Origin: Arcuatula senhousia
Lineage: Eukaryota; Mollusca; Bivalvia; Mytilida; Mytilidae
Direction: 5' to 3'
Assembly (NCBI GenBank): GCA_963971305.1
Contig: OZ020308.1
Coordinates: 23,031,275-23,095,274, forward strand
DNA length: 64,000 bases
The notes beneath the pieces are model-generated. The model searched no databases. It saw nothing but the letters and a program-made list of their open reading frames with translations, and was not told the origin of the DNA. Below are positions 33,601 through 45,500 of the stretch, piece by piece. The position numbers were made by a program, and so were the translations under genes. Within the stretch, counting starts at the first letter, position 1; each line of letters opens with the position of its first letter.

Positions 33601-35357
33601 ATAAGGCACAAAAATAACAAACGGTAAAAATCAAGTCAATAGAAGTTCACTTCAACCAGGGGGGGGGCTGCGACATAAAGACACCGAAAAAAAAAGGTAG
33701 GTAGCGGAACTCTCTTGCAAGGGAACACTCACAGTTACTGAGAGCTAGCATAGAAGCATATATCGACTAATATGAAAAAATAAATATATCGATTTAAAAC
33801 CCAACACAAAACTTCAAACCGTTAATGATTTGGTGATGGATCATCAAAATTTATCATACAAAACCAATAGGCTTGATTAATGTAATGCAAAAAAAAAAAA
33901 ATGAAAAAGACAGTTAACATTTTAAAGAAAGTTTCAAATTATCAATCTCCTCCCCAAAAAGGAAAAATAACAATAGGAATATGAAAGCTCATCTCGTTTT
34001 TCTTTTATATTTTAGTGAGTGTTTATTCTTTAATAATATTTTAATCTAAATCTGAAAATGGGCATCTATACTTGGCTGTGACTTCTTTTTGCATGGATTG
34101 AGCGCTTCAAATTTTAAAAAGTTAAAGAGGTGAGCTTCGTAATCGATAGATTACCTCTGTTTTTTTGATAAATTAAGGTAAACAAAGTCGTTCGAAAATA
34201 TGGGATTGCTTAGTGAAAGGATGTCGTCTTAGTATCTATGTACTATATCATCAACAGTTTCGATGAAATGGTCTTTTTTGTGACGTTTTGAAGTTTCGCC
34301 ATAAATTAGGATTCATAACAGTAGAAGAATAGGTCAGCTATAAGCGGGGCACAATAAGTTCCCATTGTGGATACCAATTAATTGGCGATAAATTTGTTTC
34401 TCGAACCGTTTTTTAAATGTTACGCAAAAGATAATTTATAGAACATTTCACTGCCAATGGGATCATCCTTATTGGCACGTACCATACAGGTAAAAAGTTT
34501 TTTTCCTAAGGTCAGCGAACATTGGACATATAAGAATAAAGTGGTATTCATCTTCAACAGAACGGCATGTACAGATTTGACACACTCTCTATTTTCATGA
34601 GGTTGCCCCCCCCCCTCACGTCTACCTTTCTCAATAGCAAGGCATAGAATAAATTTGCCATCGTAATTTTATTTTCTTTTGAGGTTTTTTGTTTTCGTTT
34701 TTGATTTGTTTTTATTTTGGGGGGGGGGTGCTTTGTGTTTTTGTTTTTTTTGTTTTGTTTTTATTTTTGTATATTAGAAACTTTGAAAAACTTTTTATTT
34801 TTCAATGACCCCAACTGTGGTATGTTGAATACAAGCAAACAATTAATAACATAATATACAAGCAAGTAATCAAATGACAACTTATAATTAAGTGTGACAT
34901 CAAAATGAGTACATAATACTGTAAATTTAGTACACAGGCATGAATAGGAAGGCAATATCAATTGACAACAGATAGTATAATCTTTTATTACCTAATATAA
35001 TAAAATTTCCTTTTCTATTAACTATATTTTAATTTTGACCATTATCACATTCTACCGGGCAATAGAAAGGTGTTCTATTGACCGGTGACGTTCTATTGCC
35101 TGTTGACATTTTGACCTCAAATTTGATTGGACAATTTATAAACATGAATATTTATAGTTTTCCGGGTCATTTACTTGAAGTCCGTGCAACTGCAAAGTCT
35201 GTTTTTGTGTGTTCTGGTTTTAACCGGCTGGTCTGTCATTACTTCCATAATAGGGCTTAGTTCAAATGGTCTTTATACCCAATCTTTTTTTTCAAAAGTA
35301 CCTAAATTTTCTTTCAACACAATTCGACTATTAAAAATACATTAGGTAATAAATCAG

Positions 35358-35528
35358 TTATTGAATGTGTAGCAAGGCAATAGATCAGAACTATTTTCCC
35401 CTTGGTAGCCAGATTAGCTAAATGTTCTATTGCCCTCAGCCTACGGCTTCGGGCGATAGAACATTAAGCTAATCTGGATACCTCGGGGAAAATATTCTGA
35501 TCCATTGCCTGGCTACACATTAAATAAC
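35358..35528. repeat. 171-bp near-perfect hairpin
   Basis: Arms of about 77 bp (35358-35435 and 35451-35528) around a 15-nt centre (CAGCCTACGGCTTC), with a few mismatches. GTTATTGAATGTGTAGC at the left pairs with GCTACACATTAAATAAC at the right. It directly abuts the 3' side of the LINE fragment that follows. Confidence 0.88.
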
Positions 35529-36715
35529 TGTATAACATAGTTTAGCAGGGATTAAATAAAACTTGTTTTGGACATCCCTGAGTTTAGCGACATTAACTTT
35601 TGTTTTCAAGTCATTACAATTGAACAAGTCATAAAATTTCAAAGCATTTGGATGCTTAAAAGAACCTTTTGGTAACAATTGATTTCTTTCCATAGAGAAA
35701 AAAATACATTCAAACAAATAGTGAAATTCATCACCAATACATAGCATATCACAAATATCACAAATACGATCATCTCTTTCAACTCCCAAGAAACGACCTT
35801 GTTCAATGGGTAATCTATGATTCAGACATCTGTAGTTACAATAAGCTTTTCTCAGATCAATATGGAAGTTCTAACAAATAACTCTCAAAATTATGAGTAC
35901 ACTTGAAAATTCTATCATGTCTATAGTTAAGACATTTTGGAGAGTTAAACACATTGTTATACCAATTTTGCTTAAATTGATCACATAGCTTTTGCTTAAC
36001 TAACAAAGATATGTTTATATTTTGAGGTACACTTTGTGATACCCAAAATTCAGAATAACCACAATCATTTAACACTTTTTCAATACACACTAACCATTGA
36101 GAGTGGTAAAAATGTTTGATATGCATATTATACATAAGTTTATACGATGTAGCACAAATCTTGTCTTGCTTGTTACAATCAATCCTCTTCCAAAAAGCTA
36201 TCATTCTACTTTTTATAACAATATAAATAGAATATCTACCAAGTTCAACATATAATATATCATTTGGGGTAGATTTTTTTAAGCCCAGTATTTGTTTATA
36301 AAATTGAACACAAAAAGATTCAAATACATCCTTATTATTGAAACCCCACACTTCACATCCATACAATAATACAGGTGCCACCATCGTATCAAAAAGTTCT
36401 AACTGTATGTCGATGGGCAAATTTAATTTTCTATACTCTTCTTCAAAATACTATACAGAGCTTTTCTACCTTGAGAGACAAGCTTAGACTTGTTATTACA
36501 AAAAGACCCATTAGACATAAAAACAGTGCCTAGATATATAAAGTCGTCTACAATATTTAACACTTCATTGTTAAACATAAATACAGGATTTTCATTAGCA
36601 CTTTGGTTTCTCTTTTGAAAAATAACAATTTTAGTTTTAGAGGCATTTACCTCTAGTTTCCAAGTTTTACAATATAGATACATTGCATTTAAAGCAGCCT
36701 GCAATTCACATTTTG
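35529..36715 (-). pseudogene. 5'-truncated, frameshifted LINE ORF2 fragment
   Basis: Three pieces in different frames are colinear with the end of ORF2 of the LINE at 831-5865: 36704-36423 (WKLEVNASKTKIVIFQKR, YLGTVFMSNGSFC), 36420-35857 (VAPVLLYGCEVWGF, KSTPNDILYVELGRYSI) and 35789-35520 (CDICDMLCIGDEFHYLFEC). It starts just after where the RT YADD motif would be. A diverged member of the same family, dead. Confidence 0.85.
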
Positions 36716-36744
36716 ACTCAGCTAGTATAACAGTATACCTTATA

Positions 36745-38115
36745 AGAACATTCTACTGATATGTGTATATTTGTTTTCAAAGAGATTGATTGTATCTTTT
36801 TATGTAAAACACGGAAATCCCGTTATCGCATGTTCTCTAGACATGGGGAAAGCTTTTGATTGTGTAAATCACTGGACTTTATTACACAAATTGATGTAGA
36901 ATGGTTTATCTACTGTTCTAATTAGATATTTTGAATAAATTGGTTTGAAAATCAAGTATAATGTATCGAATAGGGTCAACTTATGTCAACTGAATTCATG
37001 TTTGTAATGGTGTTCGCCAAGGAGAAATTTTATATCCATCATGTCCATATTTGTTTAATTTGTATATAAATGACTTTAATTTTAAATTAGCTGATGCCAA
37101 TGTTGGTTGTCAGCTTAATGGTTCTTTGATGAATAACTTCAGTTATGCTGATGCATGACATGTGTGAGATAAGTCCATCTGTTATTGGTTTAAAGCAAAC
37201 TTTGTCAATATGTGAAGAATATGCTGTTGAACATGCTATTATTGCTAGTCTATGTGTATGATTTTTAAAACTATGAAGATTTATAATGCACCTAAGTTTT
37301 ATTTGAGTGGAAATCTTTTAGAATTTGTTGATTCAGTTTAAATATTTAGGGCATATGATTTATAATGACTTGAATGATGATTGTGACATTAAAAGACAAT
37401 ATCAAAGTATAGTAGAAGAAGAATATTTTATTATCCATAAGAATGGGCCCACATGGGGGCATATTACAGTGCATATAAAATGTGTATAACAATAAATAAT
37501 AAATATTATCTATGATAGTTAATGTGTTAGTATATAGACCCAGGTACAGCCAGGGCGAGAGGAATATGTCTTTTTATAAATGATTTGTCACTTTATGTAT
37601 ATGCAGAACATGTAAAAACGAAAATTTTACCAATGTTCATTTGATGTTAAAATTCAGCTGTTTCAGTCATACTTTAAATAGTATGAATGTATATTGTGTT
37701 TCATTGTGGTCAACTTACCTTGTTTCTTCATTGAAAAAAAATGCAAGTTATGTATAATACTGCTTTTAGAATTATCATGGGTTATGAATACAGTTGCAGT
37801 GCTTCTAATATGCTTACCGTTATCACAAATTAGTCAAATCTTTTACAAAATTTGCACGTAAATATGGACATCTCATCGAAAAATTTGATTGTACACGTAG
37901 ATTTCTGATTGTTAAAGGAATATCTTATCCTGATTTTTATAGCAATATAGTTTATAAAGCACAAAAATTCAAAAACAACCTTATGGAAATTAAAAACTGG
38001 CTTAAAAACCTTTTGAAAAAAGGATACGAATTCAATGTTTTAGTAAAATCTTTGCATTTGGTATGTTTTGGCAGAAATATTGATAGCTTGATAGTAACTT
38101 TAAAACGTTAAATTT
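36745..38115 (+). pseudogene. decayed LINE reverse transcriptase
   Basis: With stops and shifts removed by eye, RT motifs remain: LDMGKAFDCVNHWTLLHKL (near 36840), GVRQGEILYPSC..FNLYINDFNFKLADA (near 37010) and NNFSYADA (near 37130). It is on the opposite strand to the fragment just before it and is a different, older family. Confidence 0.75.
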
Positions 38116-38434
38116 TCACTTTGTATCCACTGTATTATTTATAAGCACCACAGCGATCAAGTATGTCGGTTCTGTGTGGTGATACAACTCTAAATCATTC
38201 ATTGTTTTGACGTGGGGTGTCGGATTTAGAACTGATATATTGATTCTTTTACATCAATCGATAAATGTTTCTTAGCTAGTTGTCAGTAACTTCGAATGTT
38301 CTCAAGAGAGTTCCTCCTTGTCTTGTTGTTTTCGTACAGTATTTTGTCTTAGGTTCTCTCCTGTTGAATTGAACTTTTGTCGATTGAGTTTTACAGTGTG
38401 TTTTATATGTATGCTTTGTGCAAGCTTAATTATC

Positions 38435-39235
38435 AATAGGGGGAAGGTTGGAAAAAAAAACTAGTTTAACCCCGCCACATTTTATATGTGCCTGTCCTAG
38501 GCCAGGAAACTTTGCCAAAGCCTTTGTTTGTCCTTGTCATTCTGTGTTTACTGTTTTATGTCAAGAATTGGGTCTTTCGTTGATGATTTAGGGATTGGTT
38601 TTGATACTTTTGTATTGTATTATAAGTCTTGGGCCAATGCAAGACGGTAAGCAGTGACCTATGGTCATGTTGAAGATTGCTTGCTGTTTTCCGTTGTGAT
38701 TTTTTGAATTGCTGTTTGTTTATGTTTGTTGTGTCGCGTACACTTATTCCACATCTCAATATCGTCTATTTGTTACAAACAGGGTCTTATCTTTTAAAGA
38801 ATTTATAACAGGAAACCTGTGTATAGTTTGTTTAAAGGTTGAAATGTTCTGGATAAAAGTTTAGTTATTGCTATACTGAATAGTGATTTGTTTAATCTTG
38901 CTTTAGTTTAGCCCATTAATTTATGCAATGCTTGTGTTTTTACTAATTTATGATTTGCTTGTGCTTTTTAATAATTTGTGCTATTTGTGCTTTTAGTTAT
39001 TATAACTCTAGTTGTAGCTTGTGCTCTGCTTTATGTGTGCTTTAAGTTAGTAATGCTTTATGTCTTGTCTGCATGATATGTATTATGTTGTTTTATGTGT
39101 GTTGATCATGTTTATTAATTATTTGTGTCAGTCGATAAAAAGCTCTACAGTCAGAGCTTATGTTATGTATTCAGTTTTATGCCGTCGACTTTAAATAAAA
39201 CTTCAAATCAATCAAATCAAATAAGCTTTATTTAT
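38435..39235 (+). other. repeat-rich intergenic DNA with a LINE-like 3' tail
   Basis: 38435-38530 is the inverted copy of the repeat at 33500. 38760-39230 looks like a retroelement 3' UTR, ending AATAAAACTTCAAATCAATC and an ATCAA-rich tail, perhaps of the decayed LINE upstream. Confidence 0.45.
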
Positions 39236-39464
39236 AGTCGATTAGCAATATACAAATAACTTAAGCTCTGGTGAATTTTGATCCGGGCGACTTTTATGCT
39301 TTATGCTTTTATTCAAAGTTATGTACATGTAAACTTATAATTTTTAATTCATTTTTGTGAGACTCATATCATATCAGTTATAAGATAGATTTATGCGATG
39401 TAAATATATATAGACCTATTTTTTTATGTGTCTGAAATAAAGATATTTTATTTATTAATTTTCC

Positions 39465-39579
39465 GGAGTCAGGCGATATTACGTCATTGTTCCTTCTTTT
39501 ATTATAGCCATTGTCATTTCCGGCATTTTCGGCGAGCATTTTGTAAACAAAGAAAATAAACTAACATTAACAAAAAATA
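39465..39579 (+). promoter_or_regulatory. putative BCL7 promoter and 5' UTR
   Basis: Within 110 bp of the start codon: TTTTCCGGAG and TTTCCGGC (ETS-type) and TTACGTCA (CRE/ATF-type). This mix is usual for broadly expressed genes. The TSS is not visible. Confidence 0.4.
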
Positions 39580-42500
39580 ATGTTGTCACGTTCAGTAAGA
39601 GCTGAAACAAGAAGTAGGGCAAAAGAAGATATAAAACGTGTTATAAATGCGATAGACAAAGTTAGAAAATGGTAAGATACAGGGACTTGAAGTCTTCAAC
39701 TCTTGATTGAACATTGTGAAATTATGTGTTACTGTTTATTTGTAGCTGCGGTTTGTAGCTCTTTATGGTCTTTTTTTGCGGACCATCTAAGGTCAGCCAA
39801 ACCAGAAAATCAGAAAATTTTTAAAAAAGACCATTAAGAGCTATGGAACCGCAGCTATGTTAATGTCTTGTGGAATTTTCTTCTGACATATGTCATGTAC
39901 ATCTGAGACATTATAATTAAAGAGATATGTCTCCTCGATGAATCCAAAATAACAGTGTCTCTGCGATAATTTTTAAATTCAGATTCGGCCTTTGGAAATA
40001 AGCACTTGCATTACAAGCGAGTAAACTTTTTCATAATGAATCGTACATATGTCATGTATGTAATATATACATCGTTGGAAAGAGTAGATTTTGCTGCTTT
40101 GTTTAGACTATTTTTCTTTTCATTTTTATCACACATTTTTCCAAAGGAACAGTTTAAAGTCAATCATACATTTTTTTCCAAATTCAAACTTAGAAATAGA
40201 CCTCTTGAATATCTTATACATATTTCATATCAAATCTTACCTTATAGTATCTTATTTAGTACTGTTAAATAGCAAAATGATTTGAAAATATTCAGGTGAA
40301 ATTTGAAGGTAATTTGATAAATTCAGGTCAACTAATTAACAGTTTGAAATTGGTCAATTTCAATGTCTTAGCAGGATGCCCGCTGGCCCAAACTGTGATA
40401 AGGAAATTTGTTTATTGTGACAAATATCAATCTGTTCGCGTGGTGTTTGATTTTTGATTTTTCACCATCCTTCAGATTTTATTAAATTACCAACAAAATA
40501 ATAAACAAAACACTTCGAAAATAATATCAAACAATGTACGAGAAATTCAGCTATCTAAAGATACCTTTATATTTGAATATACAATGTACTGTAGAAACAC
40601 CAAAGTTTAATCGAGTGGATCCTAGATCTTCACAAGAACGACACTGTTATTTTCAGCCATTTCATATGTTTAATAGGATGATTCGATTCTCTTCGATATG
40701 ATTTTCTCAGTGTACATGTATGTATGATCATAAAGCTTCTCAGTTGTAACATAGACAAATCCTAGTTACTTCGGTATCTAGTCATTTTGGTACCTGGACA
40801 TCCAGTACTCAGTGCTAGACAGTTTGGTACCAGGTATTGGTCACTTCTGTATCGACCGAAAAAAATATATATGTAGATTAGCCCTGGATACAGATTTTAA
40901 AATTTTATTTCTGTTAAATTCAATATTTTTTTTATATATTTAAAGTGTGTACAGTACACTCAGAGAGGATTGATTCTCATACTCTGATTTTGGAGGGAAT
41001 TTTGTTAATGACTCCAGGAAACTCCAAGAAAAGCCATAAAAATCTAGGAGGGTTTTAGGAGTATTCCCTCCAAAGGGTCATAAATTACTCCGAGCTTGGA
41101 GTTTTTTATTGCCTTGAAAACCTTTTGAAGTAGCACCTATTTCCTGTCTTTCTTGTCAGGTGAAAATGATTATAATACACAAGGTAATAAACAACTCCAA
41201 AATACTCCGAAAAAGGTAATAAATTTCTCCCAGGTGGGAGAAATTCCTTGGAGAATTTTAAGAGTTTACTCTGTGAAACTCTGTGAATCACTGGACACTG
41301 AAATCAGAGTATGAGAATCAATCCTCTCTGAGTGTACTGTATGTAAAGAAATTGATTGGTAAATTGGTCCCATCTTTTGTCTCAGACAGACTAGTTTTTT
41401 TTTTACTTAAAAAACAAACTTTTTTTTTCTGTGGGTAGTGTGTGCCCCTAAGGAAGTGTGAAAATATTTTTTTAAAAGGGTTAAAAGATGCTGAAAGTTT
41501 GGGCAATCAAGAGTGCTACACTGGATGTTGAAGGAAAATTCATAGTACTACAAAAATATTTACATTGCTCCCTTCAGAAGTCTTATCAATTCTTAATGCT
41601 GGATATGTATTTTCTCTTTCAAACTTTTTTCTAAACACACAAGTTACAACATGTTACAATAAATATAGAAATATAATACACAATGCAATTTGCCCAGACT
41701 TGAAGTTTAAAACAGTGATTTGAGGAATTACATATGAAAATTTTGTGAAATCTGTTGAATATTTTTTTATTTTTGAATTTTTGCAGATGGAGTCCCTCCT
41801 GACTTAGTTGATATTCATATTTTTTTAATTGTTTTAAACCCATACAATTGTAAAGATATTATTTTTGTTTTATTTATTGTAGGGAAAAAAGATGGGTAAC
41901 AATTGGAGATACAACAATGAAAATATTCAAATGGGTACCAATATCAGTCTCTGAGCCTGGGCAGGTAAATTGATGCAGCAACAGATGACATGTACAAGTA
42001 TAACATCGTCAGGGGTAGATCTGGACTTTTTTTTACCCAACATCAACAAGGAACAGGTGGGAGACACCAATCTTGCTCAATTTCTTTCTAAATTCTCCAG
42101 TAAATTTACAAAATATTTCAAGGTTAGAGAAATGGACCCCCCTCCCTCCTCTGAAACCATCCTCTGGATTGCCACTATACTTTATGGTACATGTACAAAT
42201 GTATGAACCTTGTATAACAGATGAACAGTGTTGTCTTTAAGTTGATACTGTTGATCAACACTTTTGAAATTTAAAAGATCCATTCAAATGATAGCTAAAA
42301 GAAATCTTTATTTTTCAGTAGAAGAATTCTAAAATGAATCTATTTTCAAAAAAGAGAGAAATTACACAAAATATATGACATATTGAAATCATATTAAACC
42401 AAAAGTGGCTCATAATAAATATATTTTTCAAACTATAAAGATAGCTTTTCTTTTGTATTACATTTCCGTTTAATTCTTGTGGTACAATGTACAACATGTA

Positions 42501-45500
42501 TGTTTTTTAGGGAATCAAAAGAACACACAAAGGTAAACCCAGAGGGATAGCTGCCAAGAAAGCAGAAAACAAAGAGAATGCCCAATCTGCTGAGAGATCC
42601 TTTAATAGTCAAAGTTCAGGTAGTCTACGGTGTTGTTTTTTGATATATTTATATAGTTTAAATACATGTAATATGAAAAGGAGTTGAAATATCTTTTTAC
42701 TTAAAACAGACTGTGTTATGTTATTAATTTTTATGTTACCAGTACAACATACTAAACAATTACATTGAAGATACTTTAACCTACATTGATACATGTAATT
42801 ATTAATTATAAAAGTGATATACTTAAAATAAAAATATATAGATAAGTATCTTTTTCCAATTTCAAGAATACATGTATTTTATCATAGAGAATTTTTAGTT
42901 CTCATTAATTGATTGGTCAATTTTACAGTAGGTGTGGCCATTGCTACCGAAAACTGCAAGAAAAACATTCACCGATAAATATAGTTCCTTTAGACAGTCA
43001 CAATTTATTTTAGTTTACTTTTGATATTTTCTGACACAATTGTTATTATTATGTTAATATAAATTATGTGTATGAATATCATAAAAACCTAAATGTTTAG
43101 ATTACTTTTATTAATTTGTAATTCTTGGTAAAGCGTAATAATATACTGACCAAATCAAAGGTTAGGAGAATTTTAACTTTAACCAAAATGAATCTCCTTT
43201 CTAATTTGGTTTTCTGCAAAAATTAGAGAAACAGCGTCTTACATCATTTCTCGTGGATTATCAGATTTCTCAATCTCAATAGTTAAATGACAGAATTTTA
43301 AGCTCTCGACTGAGTCTCGAGCATTTAACTATCTTGATTGAGAAATCTGATAATCCACTCAAAACAATGTAAGAAGCTATATTTGCCAATTCGTTTTATT
43401 GTGTGCATTGTATTATGAGATCAGGTTAACTGTGGTGCAATTTTTTATGCCCCCGCGACGACATGTCGGGGGCATTCAGTTTTACTCATGTCCGTCTGTA
43501 CGTACGTCCGTACCAATTTCCCTCAAGCTTTTCTCAGAAAGGGTAAATGGGAATGACTTGAAACTTGGTAGGATGGTTCAGTATTACAAACAATACGTCC
43601 TAAGCGAATTTTAGACCTGTCGGACATCTACTTCCTGTTTGGGGCTGGATTGATACCAAAATTGACATGAAAATTTCCGTCAAGCTTTTCTCAGAAACCA
43701 TACATGGGAATGATTTGAAACTTGGTAGGATGGTTAAGTATGATAAACTATGCAACCTAAGCAACTTTCAGACCTGTCGGACTTCAACTTTTTATTTGAG
43801 GCCAGCGGGGGCATCTGTGTCCCATGGACACATTCTTTCTTTATTTCTTTTATTCATTTACCCCTCTCCCAACTGAAATTTTGTGCACTAAAATCCATGA
43901 ATATCATTTGCCAAAGATTATAATTACACTTGAATCTTGCTTAAATAAAATTTTTGTTGGCTGATTTCATGGAGTACAAAATCCAGGTTATAAAATGGTG
44001 AATGGGGGGCAGGCCGGGAAGAAGAATTTTGTAACAGTTTTCTCATTAACTACTAATCACAGCCACTTGATATTTGGTATACAGCACCAGGTTGGGGTCC
44101 CATAATGTGGGATTTGATTTCAGGTCTGTCCCTCACCTACTTTCTGTTAAATGAAATCTGCCATTTTTTACTTTGTCAGATTTTTTCATACTAATAGACA
44201 ATAACATTGTCTTATGAAACTTGCAAGTATTTTCATATGTTGTACTTGTTAAGTGTAATAGTATAATAAAGTTTTATTTTACAATTTCAGCTCCATCTAG
44301 TGTGTACAATGATGAGACCACCCAACAGTCCATGATATCACAGGCTGATAGCGAGTGTTCAGGGTTCATAAATGAAGACTCTAACCAGTCGTTTGCTGAG
44401 AATTCTAACATGGCATTCTCTCAAGAGGACAGTAACATGAGCAATGAATCAGGGAGTCGGTCTACTGATGTCAGATTAGGTATATATATAAAATTTCTGT
44501 TTACTTACACGGTTGGATCCAGAACTTGAGTTAAAACAGGTGTAAAAATTGTTTTCAACGAGCGAAGCATGACTCAAAAAAAAATATGTTGGTGTTGTTT
44601 ACATGGATTTTGTGCTAAAAACATAATTTTTGTCAGTTTTAGGTGGATGTACACCTGGTATTCCTCTCCTTAAGTCCGCACCAGACTTGCTCAAGCCTCT
44701 AGTGCTAAGGTGGCACATAGACCACTGACATTTACCCTTCTCCATTTTTACCTGTAGTTCGGTTTTTGCTGGGCTGTTAAAATTTCTTTTGTTAAAATCC
44801 ATTGCCAGGTGTTTCTAGGATGTCCCAGTCTCTGTTCATTTTCTTTTTAGTTAACTAAAATGCTTCCTAATAAGCAGTTTGTTTTAAGAAATCCATTCAA
44901 ATAGTAAAAAGAAATTATATATCACAACATCCATTTGTTGTTACCAGCAGCGGCGGCATTAACTTTTTGAAAAAGTTATATCAGCACCTCCATATCTCAA
45001 GAACTATTGGTCCTGGGTTGATGAAACTTGGTATGCATATGCCCCAGTTATGGCTTATCACATTTGCATCCCTATATTTTGACCTTGACCTTGGTTTTCT
45101 GGTTAGTGACTTTGACAATTTTCAATACATAAACATAATAGCAAGGGTAAAGTTTTGTGAGCACCTCCATATCTCAAGAACTATAAGTCCTAGGTTGATG
45201 AAACTTGGTATGCATATGCCCCATTAGTAGCTTAGCACAGTTACATCCCCATCTTTTTACTTTGTCCTTGATTTTCCAGTTGAGTGACTTGGACAATTTT
45301 CAATACATACAATAGCAAAGGAAAAGTTTTGCAAGAACCTCCATATCTCAAGGGCTATAGGTCCTAGGTTGATGAAACTTGGTATGCATATGCCCCAGTA
45401 GTAGCTTAGCACAGTTGCATCCCCATCTTTTGACCTTGGCCTTGATTTTCCGGTTGAGTAACTTTTACAATTTTAAATATATATACATGTAATAGCAATG

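Larger units (their letters stand above)
30627..35357. other. intergenic DNA upstream of the mucin gene
   Basis: No coding region supported. It holds the 360-bp tandem duplication (30901-31575), a GTCCGTCTGTCCG-type repeat end near 32760, a dispersed repeat at 33500-33600, and short simple-sequence tracts. The mucin promoter must lie near 30627, but no core element stands out. Confidence 0.5.

Noticed and set aside
38556..38759. 67-codon minus-strand open frame
   Set aside because: Lies in a dispersed repeat with an inverted relative at 33.3-33.6 kb; no coding signature.
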